DNA of 22,658 nucleotides from Baffinella frigidus (GCA_026770585.1 MU647290.1:91818-114475); one strand, 5' to 3'; counted from the first letter of the stretch, positions 7,001 through 13,329 are shown. Made by a program: numbers and translations. The notes: a model not told the origin generated them from the letters alone.

Positions 7001-10000
7001 CGTCCAGCCCTGACTCCTGTTTTTGGACCTGAAGCGGATCAAATCGCCTCTACCTCACCCCCTTTTTTGATTTCGTACCCCCTTTTTAGACTTTTTTGGA
7101 GCGTAGAGGCGATTTGATCCGCTTCAGGAGTTTCAGGGCTGGACGCTTCGCAAACTATACCCTTCCACCAGCCCTGCGAGGCGGACCAAAGCGACGATTG
7201 TTTGGAGCCATTTCCTCGGGCGGCACATTCGTTTTCGAAGGTTCCGCCCGAGGAATTGGCGCATGCCCCAGCCTCGATTTGGTCCACCTCGGAGGGCTGG
7301 TGGTTGACACCAGACACCGGAAGCCCTCCCCCCTCGACGCCAGCGTCCCGACTGTGTTAATACTATTAGCGCAACGTCCTGAAAACCGGGTAGTTAGGCC
7401 TACGGATTGCCTACGGTAGGCCATAGGGCTCCTAGGACCTAATTTTTCGTAGGACCCCTAAGCCCACACGGCCTACCGTAGGCAATAATACCGTAGGCTT
7501 AACCACCAGGTTTTCAAAACGTTAGCCTATGAAAGTGCGGGTGGTAGTGATCGCGGTCCCCTGTGGACCCCGAGGCTCACAACCTACCAAGAGAGAGAGA
7601 GAGTGTGTGTGTATCGAGGACGGTGTCTTGGTCACCTCCGAGACGGGCCCGCGCTGCCGCAATGCGCCCCCCGATAAAGTGGGACCCAGGGTCGGCGTTG
7701 GAGATGTCGATCATCGAAAACGCGCCCGTCGCAGGGCCGAAGACCCCCACGTGCGCGGGCATGAAGTAGATGAGGGCTACAGGGGTACCTCGCTCATAAG
7801 AAACCGCCTCCTCCTAGGACCCTACGATCGGGCTATGCCTGGGGCCCTATGGCGGTCCTATGGGGGGGGGTGGAGCCCTTTTCCCCTGAGGCGGGCCCAT
7901 CCAGGACCCGGTCCTCACAGTAGGACCCTAGCGCGGTGTAAACGGTGCGTGTCCATACTCGCGAGTAACCCCTGTACAGGGGCACCTCACTCATAAGAAA
8001 CCGCCCCCCCCCATAGGACCGCCATAGGGCCCCAGGCATAGCCCGATCGTAGGGTCCTAGGAGAAGGCGGTTTCTTATGAGTGAGGTGCCCCTGTACAGG
8101 GGTTACTCGCGAGTATGGACACGCACCGTTTACACCGCGCTAGGGTCCTACTGTGAGGACCGGGTCCTGGATGGGCCCGCCTCAGGGGAAAAGGGCTCCA
8201 AGGTTTTAGATTGGAGACTGGCCCGTGCTTCTCGTCCTGCATCGTGACGCCATGCGCCCACCACCCCTCAAAAGTCAACCAAATCGAGCCATCGCAAAAG
8301 TTGATTTCCCCTCGGTGGTAAATGCTCAGGATTTACCACCCAGGGGAAGTGCCCACAAGTCTCGATATCGCGAGTTGGTTCACTTGTGAGGGCTGGTGCT
8401 AGTCCTGCGTCGTGACAGCATGCGACCCTGCCCCTCACAGGATCTCGATAGTTCGTATAGTCCGTATCTCCCGTATGGTCCTTATGGTCCTTATCTCCCG
8501 AATTTTCCTCTTGATCCTTTTAATCAATTTTTTTTTGCGACAGGATCTTGCGGACAAGTACTTGCTGGACGACGGGTCTAAGACCTACCAGCTTATGATG
8601 AAGGTCACCCTCCCTCCCCTCTCCCATCCCTCCCCTCTCTCCCCCCTCCCTCACCCCACCCCCCTTCCACAGGCTGCCGGCGGCACCACTCAGCCCGACG
8701 CAGACTCCTAGCGTTGCCTCACTCGGGTTGCCCGCGACTGTTCTCAAGTTGACATCCTGGGTTCGGTGGTACACACCCGTCAACTTTGGAGCGGAAAAGA
8801 GCCCGGGCCCAGCAAATTGGTGAGCCCAAAGTTCGGACCGACGGAGGCGGTGTGATGGCCGACTATTCTTAAGTTTACAAGCACGGTGTGCGGTACAAAT
8901 GCGCCAAGCCGTTTATTGATACCAAACTGAATCAAATTCAAAGTGAATCAAAGTGTGGGGCGTGTGCAGACGGTGGGGATTTCGGAGATGGTGTGCGCCG
9001 CGCTGCTGCTCACCCCGCTGCGCATGCTCGGTACCCCCGAACCCCGACCAATCCCCCGCCGTGTCACCTCCCGCGGGAAGCCCCCTTCTGCGGGATCTTT
9101 AGGTCCTTTATCTTCTTCCTCAAGCAAACGGCTCCAATCCCCGGTACCGATGCGTCAGATGTGAAGCCCCGGCTCCGATTCCCTACGAAGAGGTGCGGCG
9201 ATTGGATAAAGGGGCGTAAGATAGCATCATTGTATGCCCAAAATAGCAAATGGACCCTTATCTTGGGCGTCGGCAGTGGGGGTGATGGAGATGGTGTGCG
9301 CGGCGCTGCTGCTCAGTGAGCAGGGGTTTGGGGTTAACCCCGTAGCTCGGTCCCTGGACCTCAAACACGGTGGGCTGCGATGGTTTGCTGCGCATCCTCG
9401 GTACCCCGATGCTCGAAACCCCAAACCCCAAACCCCAAACCCTCGACATCAAACCCCAAACCCCAAATCCCACACCCTACGCCGCTGCGCATTCTCGGTA
9501 AAGCCTACACCCTACACCTTACACCCTACACCCTACACCCGACACCCTACACCCTACACCCTACACCCTACACCCTACACCCTACACCTCAAACCCTGGA
9601 CCCTAAACCCTAAGCCCTAAGCCCCAAACACCAAACACCAAACCTCAAACCCGAAACCCGACACCGCAGGGCTAATCGTGCTCGCCGTGAACATGGCGGG
9701 GGCCATCTACACCCACATCCAGCTCCAGGATTCCCCGGTGCGCTCATCGAGGGTTTGGTTTTAGGAGTTTAGGGTTTGGGGTTTGGGGATTGCTCCCGCG
9801 CATTGCATCGAGCTCCAGGATTCCCCCGGTGCGCTGAGTGCCCCCTTCGCATGTAGGCAGGCTGGCCACACGTTGGGCTACCAAGGTTTCGGTCGGCCTG
9901 CAATTCAGGGTGTTACGTGACCAAATTGTGCTCGCCGTCAACACGGTGGGGGCCATCTACACCCACATCCAGCTCCAGGATTCCCCGTTGAGCGAATTCA

Positions 10001-12129
10001 GGGTTTGGGTTTTAGGGTTTGGGGATTGCTCCCGCGCATTTCGCACTGGATTTCTCTTCGTACCTATTTTAAGGACGAGCCAGAATACCACTCAGGCAGA
10101 GCTAGGGGGTATTGCTGCCCGTGCTTCTTCTTCTCTTCTTTATTACCCTCAGAAAAGACCTCGAGAGGTCCCCCAGCCTTTCGCTTGCTGCTGCTGCTGC
10201 TGCTGGCTGAGGGGTTAGGGCTTGGCGGTTTGTCGCCCGGTGGCACGGAGCCACTCCGAGAGACCGCGGGGGTGGAGCTTTAATAGGAGAAATTAGTTAG
10301 GCCATAGTAGATTTAATTAGGCCTGCTAATTAAATCGCGGTGGCCGCGGGACCCTTTGGGGACAGCGCTCGCGAGATAGCGCACGCGAGGCACGGAGGCA
10401 CTCCCAGAGACTGCGGGGGTGCATTTGTACTAGAATCTTATCCATTTGCATTGGATTCTAACCGCATTCCCCCCGGATATCCGGGGGGGGAGGAACTCGG
10501 CCGCTGCTCCCTCCCTCCCTCCCGCCCGCCCTCCCTCCCTCCCGCCCGNNNNNNNNNNNNNNNNNNNNNNNNNNNNNNNNNNNNNNNNNNNNNNNNNNNN
10601 NNNNNNNNNNNNNNNNNNNNNNNNNNNNNNNNNNNNNNNNNNNNNNNNNNNNNNNNNNNNNNNNNNNNNNNNNNNNNNNNNNNNNNNNNNNNNNNNNNNN
10701 NNNNNNNNNNNNNNNNNNNNNNNNNNNNNNNNNNNNNNNNNNNNNNNNNNNNNNNNNNNNNNNNNNNNNNNNNNNNNNNNNNNNNNNNNNNNNNNNNNNN
10801 NNNNNNNNNNNNNNNNNNNNNNNNNNNNNNNNNNNNNNNNNNNNNNNNNNNNNNNNNNNNNNNNNNNNNNNNNNNNNNNNNNNNNNNNNNNNNNNNNNNN
10901 NNNNNNNNNNNNNNNNNNNNNNNNNNNNNNNNNNNNNNNNNNNNNNNNNNNNNNNNNNNNNNNNNNNNNNNNNNNNNNNNNNNNNNNNNNNNNNNNNNNN
11001 NNNNNNNNNNNNNNNNNNNNNNNNNNNNNNNNNNNNNNNNNNNNNNNNNNNNNNNNNNNNNNNNNNNNNNNNNNNNNNNNNNNNNNNNNNNNNNNNNNNN
11101 NNNNNNNNNNNNNNNNNNNNNCTCTCTCACTCTCTCTCTCTCTCTCTCTCTCTCCCTCTCTCCCTCGCTCTGTCCCGCGCTCTGACTCTCCCCCCCGCGC
11201 AGATGCCGCCGGCGGTGCTGCTGGGGCTGATCATCGCGCTCCTCCTCTGGCCCTCCCCCGTGCGCAAAAGGTGCCCTCCCTGCCACACGTTTTTCAATGC
11301 ACATCTGTTTCCACCGTGTGGACTGCGAAGCGTGTCTTGAGGCGAAAATCCGCCTCACGTTGACCAAGTGTGTACCAGAAAAGGCATCAACCACACGGTG
11401 GACTACGGACCTTTTATCAAAAGTCAACTTGCCCTGCCGCAGTTGACTTGAAGGCCATTTCTGGTGCAAATTTGGTCACGTTACTGCTAAATCTAGGGGT
11501 CCCGAAACTTTCGTAGCCCACCAAGTGGAAACCCAAAACCCTAACCCCAAAGCCTTGACGCTCCTCCTCTGGCCCTCCCCCGTGCGCAAAAGGTGCCCTC
11601 CCCACACATTTCCCACCGTTTCTTAAGTTAACGGATGTTCCACGTTTGCGTTGTGACGTCCCACTCTCGACGTTTGTCTCGGTGGGCAGCGCTCTCATTT
11701 CGGAACCCACACAGCGGACCTCGAAGCCATTGTGAATAACCCCTTAGCGATGAGACCTAGGACCCTACGGTAGACAACCCGTAGGGGCATAGGGGGGTTC
11801 CTACGGAGTCACACGCTGTGTGACTAAACCCAACCCCTAACCCCAAAACCTCCAACGCTCCTCCTCTGGCCTTCTCCCGTGGGCAAGAGGTAACTCCCCC
11901 CCCCCCTGTCAGTCTTGTTCTTCTTCGGTACTCCCAAACTGGGGACCATCGCTGGTCTTATAGAGGGCGCGAGTCTCCTGACCACGCGCGCCTCTTTGTG
12001 AAACCCTGAACTCTAAACCCTAAACCCTAAACCCTAAACCCTAAACCCTAAACCCTAAACCCTAAACCCTAAACCCTAAACCCTAAACCCTAAAACCCTG
12101 TGTGCAGCGGCAAGGCCAAGTCGTCGTAA
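4011..12129 (+). CDS. DoxX-like / TMEM35-type membrane protein gene, 8 exons
   Basis: Joining 4011-4061, 4707-4808, 5711-5770, 8544-8603, 8970-9030, 9670-9737, 11203-11270 and 12108-12129 gives one open frame of 492 nt (163 aa and stop). All introns are GT..AG and the split codons match. The order fits the DoxX-like fold of four helices: a first helix with a GANK motif (residues about 18-30), a soluble loop, a second helix carrying GISEMVCAALLLTPLR (about 95-111), a third with LAVNMAGAIYTHIQL (about 115-130), a fourth LLGLIIALLLW, and a basic tail SGKAKSS. The G-x-x-E and A-x-Y-T-H positions are typical of DoxX-like proteins. Bacterial DoxX and animal TMEM35 relatives are small membrane proteins, some acting as chaperones or redox-complex partners; the role here is unknown. 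About 94% of the span is intron full of repeats. Exon 1 is the least certain part. Confidence 0.75.
4707..4808 (+). CDS. DoxX-like gene, exon 2 (first helix, GANK motif)
   Basis: Preceded by the strong acceptor CCCCCCCTTCCGCAG and followed by donor GTGCGA. Thirty-four codons, phase 0 at both ends, nearly all third positions G or C. Begins VIFAFIMAGANKVTDAVHL, matching the pattern of a first DoxX helix ending in G-x-x-K, and continues into an amphipathic loop ending FKSFGP. Confidence 0.8.
5142..5291. mobile_element. Family C fold-back element, copy 2
   Basis: Ends CCACCAGCCCTCACGGCCTG and CAGGCCGTGAGGGTTGGTGG are near-perfect inverse complements. Inner inverted segments include TTGAAGTCGGAATCCGACTT. 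It lies in intron 2 of the DoxX-like gene. Confidence 0.75.
5317..5458. mobile_element. Family C fold-back element, copy 3
   Basis: Starts CCACCAGCAACCCTCACAGC and ends GCTCCCACTCTGAGGGCTGG plus TGG. It lies only 25 bases from copy 2, so two related elements sit nearly adjacent in the same intron. Confidence 0.7.
5507..5675 (+). repeat. Purine (GAGA/GACAGA) low-complexity tract
   Basis: About 170 bases of GAGAGA, GACAGA and GAGCGA units just upstream of exon 3. Translating it gives Arg/Glu or Ser/Leu repeats with no family content; it is treated as intron sequence. Confidence 0.85.
5711..5770 (+). CDS. DoxX-like gene, exon 3 (loop)
   Basis: Acceptor CCCTCCTTCTGAGCAG, then 20 codons in phase 0 (IWVKVFKDIGKTIGQESIAA), then donor GTACTC. 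It sits in the loop between the first two helices. The last 26 bases and the donor are repeated at 5920-5954. Confidence 0.7.
5780..5920 (+). mobile_element. Family L fold-back element, copy 2
   Basis: Left end CACGCAGGGCTGGAGGGG follows the exon 3 donor directly; right end AATACCCCCCCGAAGGGC directly abuts the second copy of the exon 3 tail. It contains a tandem pair of AAAAGTCAATTTT units. The right end is shorter than in copy 1. Confidence 0.65.
5920..5954 (+). repeat. Duplicate of exon 3 tail and its donor
   Basis: CGATCGGGCAGGAGTCGATA, then GCAGCG and GTACTCCACG, matches 5745-5780 with one substitution and one missing C. No acceptor is seen at its left edge because it abuts the family L element. 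It could serve as a decoy 5' splice site. Confidence 0.8.
6104..6308. mobile_element. Family B fold-back element, copy 1
   Basis: Ends CCACCAGCAACCCGTTGCAGC and GCTGCTACGGGTTGCTGGTGG minus one base; 205 bp. Subterminal CCGGATCGGGTA pairs with a TATCCGGATC-type block near the right end. A second copy of nearly the same length lies at 16524-16730. Confidence 0.8.
6309..6452 (+). mobile_element. Family A fold-back element, copy 3
   Basis: Carries TTCTTAAGTTGACAATCTC, GTCAACTTTGGAGCG and the palindrome GGTCTCACCAAATTGGTGAG followed by ACC. Ends with GAGTGAGACAGAGCCAG, which pairs with CTGCCTCTCACTC at the left. Confidence 0.65.
6570..6697 (+). mobile_element. Family A fold-back element, copy 4
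   Basis: Nearly repeats copy 3 about 250 bases downstream (same TTCTTAAGTTGACAATCTC and GTCAACTTTGGAGCG blocks, with GGTCCCACC in place of GGTCTCACC). The two copies may reflect one tandem duplication. Confidence 0.6.
6697..6850. mobile_element. Family D (CCTACGGTAGG) fold-back element, copy 1
   Basis: Internal inverted blocks CTACCGTAGGCCGTAGGGCT and AGCCCTCGGCCTACGGTAGG around a TCCTAGGACC centre. A small hairpin (TAGGGAAACT / AGTTTCCCTA) precedes it. Confidence 0.55.
6997..7149. mobile_element. Long hairpin element related to family C
   Basis: Outer arms GAAGCGTCCAGCCCTG and CAGGGCTGGACGCTTC, inner arms GAAGCGGATCAAATCGCCTC and its exact complement. The loop is T-rich. The TCAAATCG block resembles the subterminal motif of family C. 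Confidence 0.7.
7165..7303. mobile_element. Family C fold-back element, copy 4
   Basis: CCACCAGCCCTGCGAGGCGG pairs with CCTCGGAGGGCTGGTGG; inner CCTCGGGCGG pairs with CCGCCCGAGG. It lies 15 bases from the previous hairpin. Confidence 0.75.
7381..7515. mobile_element. Family D fold-back element, copy 2
   Basis: Starts GAAAACCGGGTAGTTAGGCC and ends GGCTTAACCACCAGGTTTTC, with CCTACGGTAGG / CCTACCGTAGG inside. Confidence 0.7.
7777..7870 (+). mobile_element. Family E element, left half
   Basis: Starts CTACAGGGGTACCTCGCTCA like copies at 12772-12895 and 21412-21531, but the right terminal repeat is replaced by the large inverted repeat that begins at 7871. Its inner portion is the reverse complement of the loop of that inverted repeat. 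Confidence 0.65.
7871..8200. repeat. Perfect 135-bp inverted repeat with 60-bp loop
   Basis: 7871-8005 and 8066-8200 are exact reverse complements as far as I can read, with no gap or mismatch. The arms include family E termini (CACCTCACTCATAAGAAACC), a GAGGCGGGCCC motif and CTCGCGAGTA. The loop is the inner part of a family E element. It lies in intron 3 of the DoxX-like gene. Confidence 0.85.
8258..8398. mobile_element. Family C fold-back element, copy 5
   Basis: CCACCACCCCTCAAAAGTCA at the left pairs loosely with TTCACTTGTGAGGGCTGGTG at the right. Inner pair TTCCCCTCGGTGGTAAAT / ATTTACCACCCAGGGGAA. Confidence 0.6.
8544..8603 (+). CDS. DoxX-like gene, exon 4
   Basis: The acceptor has a T-rich tract (TTTTTTTTGCGACAG) and the exon has 20 codons in phase 0 (DLADKYLLDDGSKTYQLMMK) before donor GTCACC. 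It leads from the polar loop into the second helix. An alternative downstream acceptor CCACAG at 8665-8670 would instead add AAGGTTQPDADS and a stop in frame, a possible truncating alternative exon (8671-8711). Confidence 0.75.
8713..8850 (+). mobile_element. Family A fold-back element, copy 5
   Basis: Contains CTCAAGTTGACATCCTGGGT, CGTCAACTTTGGAGCGG, AAAGAGCCCGGG and AAATTGGTGAGCCC. A truncated sixth copy (TTCTTAAGTTTACAAGCACG) follows at about 8860-8930. Confidence 0.6.
8970..9030 (+). CDS. DoxX-like gene, exon 5 (second helix)
   Basis: Acceptor GTGTGCAG, 61 bases (20 codons plus 1), donor GTACCC. Peptide TVGISEMVCAALLLTPLRML; the G-I-S-E turn followed by a hydrophobic run is the most diagnostic part of the DoxX-like match. 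Partial copies lie at 9277-9315, 9387-9407 and 9480-9500. Confidence 0.8.
9277..9315 (+). repeat. Diverged copy of exon 5 core, ending at a new GTGAG donor
   Basis: Preceded by TCGGCAG, it reads VMEMVCAALLL in the exon frame and then meets CAGTGAGC, a consensus-like donor absent from the main exon. The rest of the exon tail appears further on as two separate pieces. It could be an alternative second-helix exon or a relic. Confidence 0.65.
9387..9407 (+). repeat. Copy of exon 5 tail with donor
   Basis: GCTGCGCATCCTCG then GTACCCC matches the last 14 bases of exon 5 and its donor with one change. Confidence 0.7.
9418..9660 (+). repeat. C-rich telomere-like arrays (CCCCAAA, ACACCCT, CCCTAAA)
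   Basis: Three successive variants run through this block: CCCCAAAC, then CCCTACA, then CCCTAAAC/ACCAAAC. The C-rich strand is the sense strand and the array ends about 10 bases before the exon 6 acceptor. It encloses the third exon 5 tail copy. Confidence 0.85.
9480..9500 (+). repeat. Second copy of exon 5 tail with altered donor
   Basis: CGCCGCTGCGCATTCTCG then GTAAAG: the tail of exon 5 with one change and a different but still GT donor, embedded inside a C-rich telomere-like array. Confidence 0.65.
9670..9737 (+). CDS. DoxX-like gene, exon 6 (third helix)
   Basis: Acceptor GACACCGCAG, 68 bases (2 plus 22 codons) completing the split Gly codon from exon 5, donor GTGCGC. Encodes LIVLAVNMAGAIYTHIQLQD; the A-x-Y-T-H segment is characteristic of the third DoxX helix. 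Tail and near-complete copies follow at 9810-9834 and 9924-9987. Confidence 0.8.
9810..9834 (+). repeat. Copy of exon 6 tail with donor GTGCGC
   Basis: GAGCTCCAGGATTCCCCCG then GTGCGC repeats the exon 6 end and donor with one extra C. It is preceded by TTTAGGG-type repeat and GATTGCTCCCGCGCATT, which itself recurs at 10026-10040. Confidence 0.75.
9924..9987 (+). repeat. Near-complete copy of exon 6 with damaged borders
   Basis: Starting at AATTGTGCTCGCCGTCAACA, it matches almost all of exon 6; in frame it would replace AVNMAG by AVNTVG. The acceptor edge is replaced by GTTACGTGACCA and the donor has become TTGAGC, so normal splicing looks lost. Confidence 0.7.
10188..10205 (+). repeat. CTG trinucleotide microsatellite
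   Basis: Six perfect CTG units in intron 6. No supported coding context. Confidence 0.85.
10416..10508 (+). mobile_element. Family G element, copy 2
   Basis: Shares TGTACTAGAATCTTATCCAT, a CCCCCCGGATATCCGGGGGG palindrome and the end CTCGGCCGCTGCT with copies 1 and 3. The assembly gap follows 40 bases later after CCCTCCCT repeats. Confidence 0.6.
10549..11121. other. Assembly gap (573 N)
   Basis: Unresolved bases flanked on the left by CCCTCCCTCCCGCCCG units and on the right by a CTCTCT tract (11122-11170). The gap probably hides low-complexity sequence. Nothing can be said about its content or true length. Confidence 0.99.
11203..11270 (+). CDS. DoxX-like gene, exon 7 (fourth helix)
   Basis: Polypyrimidine tract ending CCCCCCGCGCAG, 68 bases (22 codons plus 2), donor GTGCCC. 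Encodes MPPAVLLGLIIALLLWPSPV followed by basic residues, a short final helix. Two tail copies with donors follow at 11559-11592 and 11855-11889. Confidence 0.8.
11384..11450 (-). mobile_element. Family M fold-back element, copy 1 (minus)
   Basis: CAACCACACGGTGGACTACG, then AAAAGTCAACTTGCC and AGTTGACTT, is the reverse complement of copies at 12437-12500 and 13353-13412. Confidence 0.65.
11559..11592 (+). repeat. Copy of exon 7 tail with donor
   Basis: CGCTCCTCCTCTGGCCCTCC through CGCAAAAG and GTGCCCTCCC repeats the last 34 bases of exon 7 and its donor exactly. It is preceded by AACCCTAACCCCAAAGCC repeat, not by a clear AG. Confidence 0.8.
11740..11830. mobile_element. Family D fragment
   Basis: CCTAGGACCCTACGGTAG and GTTCCTACGGAGTC resemble the centre of family D, followed by a small CACAC/GTGTG hairpin. 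Ends are not clear. Confidence 0.35.
11855..11889 (+). repeat. Second copy of exon 7 tail with altered donor
   Basis: ACGCTCCTCCTCTGGCCTTC through GGCAAGAG and GTAACT: same tail with four changes and a more consensus-like donor. As with the first copy, AACCCCTAACCCC repeat precedes it. Confidence 0.75.
12000..12097 (+). repeat. Nearly perfect (CCCTAAA)n array at an intron 3' end
   Basis: About twelve almost perfect heptamers, the cleanest telomere-like array in the window, ending 10 bases before the exon 8 acceptor. The sense strand is C-rich and could supply CTAAA branch-point-like and pyrimidine signals. Confidence 0.9.
12108..12129 (+). CDS. DoxX-like gene, exon 8 (last, 22 bases)
   Basis: After TGTGTGCAG, the 22 bases complete a split Ser codon and add GKAKSS and TAA. 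The result is a short basic cytosolic-type tail. The exact phase match and stop support this tiny exon. Confidence 0.7.
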
Positions 12130-12153
12130 CGAGGCCCGGCGTGAGCGTCCTTC

Positions 12154-12232
12154 ACCTCCCTTTTGTTCTTCGAGCTCCCAACATAGGCGGACACCGGAAC
12201 TTGTTCTGCAGGAAAGCCATGCTTTCTTTCGG
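12154..12232 (-). mobile_element. Family J segment, copy 1 (minus)
   Basis: The reverse complement contains AAGCATGGCTTTCCTGCAG and GGTGTCCGCCTATGTTGGGA, matching 13566-13655 and, less well, 14252-14335 and about 15207-15305 (minus). About 80-100 bp with no clear terminal repeats. Confidence 0.6.
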
Positions 12233-12240
12233 CGTGTGGT

Positions 12241-12412
12241 CCAGGACGGGCCCGCCTCGGGACAGAACAGGCCCGCCTCAGGACCTAGTCTAGGACGGGC
12301 CCGCCTCAGGACTATCTAGTCTGGGACGGGCCCGCCTCAGGACTATCTAGTCTGGGACGGGCCCGCCTCGGGGCAGGGCCCAGATGGGCCCGCCTCGGGG
12401 CAGGAGGCCCGG
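12241..12412 (+). repeat. Tandem GACGGGCCCGCCTCAGG repeat
   Basis: Six irregular units of GGGCCCGCCTC(A/G)GG with spacers such as ACTATCTAGTCTGG; two neighbouring 35-base units are almost identical. The same GAGGCGGGCCC word occurs singly in several other elements. Confidence 0.8.
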
Positions 12413-12505
12413 AACGAGACGTCGATCAACGAGGGCTACGAAAAAAGTTAACTTCCTCAAGGCAAGTTGACTTTTGATGAAAGGTTCGTAGTCCACTGTG
12501 TGGTT
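12413..12505 (+). mobile_element. Family M element, copy 2, with flanking shared segment
   Basis: The hairpin GGCTACGAA..TTCGTAGTC encloses AGTTAACTT and AAGTTGACTT. It is preceded by GAGACGTCGATCAACGAG, which also precedes copy 3 at 13330-13413, so the two copies share about 80 bases including flank. Confidence 0.7.
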
Positions 12506-12628
12506 GGTGGGCTGTCTATTCATTGAAGCGATACAACTGCTTCCCGAGGCGGGCCCCTTGCTCTCCCCTTGATAAAGAACCGCTCGACTCTCCCCTCAGT
12601 GGAACCCTTTTTGGCCAATAGTCAGTTT

Positions 12629-12732
12629 TATCCCTTGAGTGCCCATAAGGCGAATATTCACCCTAACTCACCCTAGGCAGGTCCTAGGGCCCTACGGTTG
12701 GGCGTATGAGCCTACTGGGCACTTAAGGGATA
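12629..12732. mobile_element. Family K fold-back element, copy 1
   Basis: Terminal repeats TATCCCTTGAGTGCCCA and TGGGCACTTAAGGGATA; 104 bp. A second copy of similar size lies at 14044-14138. The centre has a CCTAGGGCCCTACGG motif shared with families D and E. Confidence 0.75.
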
Positions 12733-12771
12733 CATGTACGCACGCGCCAGACTACCCAACCCCGCCGACCA

Positions 12772-12895
12772 CTACAGGGGTACCTCGCTCATAAGAAACC
12801 GCCCCCCCCCCTAGGATCACCATAGGGCCCTAGGCATGGTCCTACTGTAGGGTCCTAGGGGGGGGCGCTTTCTTATGAGCGAGGTACCCCTGTAG
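12772..12895. mobile_element. Family E fold-back element, complete copy
   Basis: Terminal repeats CTACAGGGGTACCTCGCTCA and TGAGCGAGGTACCCCTGTAG are perfect complements, extended inward by TAAGAAA / TTTCTTA. 124 bp, non-coding. Confidence 0.85.
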
Positions 12896-13121
12896 GCGTG
12901 TCGGGCGCGCGCGCGAAAAACCGACGACTGTTGGCAGGGAGGGTCGCTGGGGGTTCTGGAATACACCCCTGTGTGTAAAGTCACTAAAGCACCACCAAAG
13001 CACCAAAGCACCACCACTCCGGTCATCCTACACGGGGTTGTATCCAAACGCGACTTTTTGTGTGAAAATCACTACGCACCCCTGTAAAGGGGTGCCTATC
13101 CCGCCCCCCCAGCGCACGCCT

Positions 13122-13218
13122 TCACTTGGGGGCGTGATGCTTCTGGCACAGCTGGCCCTCCCCAAGGCAAATCTTGCATGGAGCCTCTTTGTGCGTCACC
13201 GCGCATGTCCCTGCCGAC
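13122..13218 (-). CDS. Candidate last exon of a minus-strand gene (Cys/His-rich)
   Basis: On the minus strand, CTAAACCAG (the end of a C-rich telomere-like array) is followed by an open frame that contains CAVTHKEAPCKICLGEGQLC and then ends QKHHAPK and TGA at 13124-13122. The spacing of four Cys and several His suggests metal binding, but it is not a complete RING or other finger I can name. The plus strand also gives an open frame here (LGGVMLLAQLALPKANLAW), so strand is uncertain. The acceptor at the end of a C-rich repeat matches exons elsewhere in the window. Confidence 0.4.
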
Positions 13219-13318
13219 CTGGTTTAGGGGTTTGGGGTTGGGGTTTAGGGTTTCGGGTTTAAGGTAAAGGCTAAAGGCTAAAGGCTAAAGACTAAAGGGT
13301 TGAGGGTTGAGGGTGTGG
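13219..13318 (+). repeat. TTTAGGG-type array passing into TAAAGGC units
   Basis: GGTTTAGGGGTTTGGGG variants followed by four TAAAGGC units and GGGTTGA. It is C-rich on the minus strand, directly upstream of the candidate minus-strand exon 13218-13122. Confidence 0.8.
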
Positions 13319-13329
13319 ACCGCGCGCTC

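Larger units (their letters stand above)
12130..13121. other. Spacer after the DoxX-like gene; repeats only
   Basis: Contains a family J segment (minus, about 12154-12232), a GGCCCGCC tandem block, a family M element, a family K element and a family E element. No coding signal is convincing. A polyadenylation site for the DoxX-like gene is expected here, but no clear signal is seen. Confidence 0.55.

Noticed and set aside
10340-11469. Open frames of about 280-340 codons across the gap
   Set aside because: They consist mostly of unknown bases; the flanks are CTCT and CCCTCCCT repeats.
12000-12097. A true telomere or chromosome end
   Set aside because: Unique and coding sequence continues on both sides, and similar arrays occur many times in both orientations, so these are interstitial.
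12241-12412. CRISPR array
   Set aside because: The repeat units are irregular, the spacers are themselves near-identical, and the setting is a eukaryotic genome.
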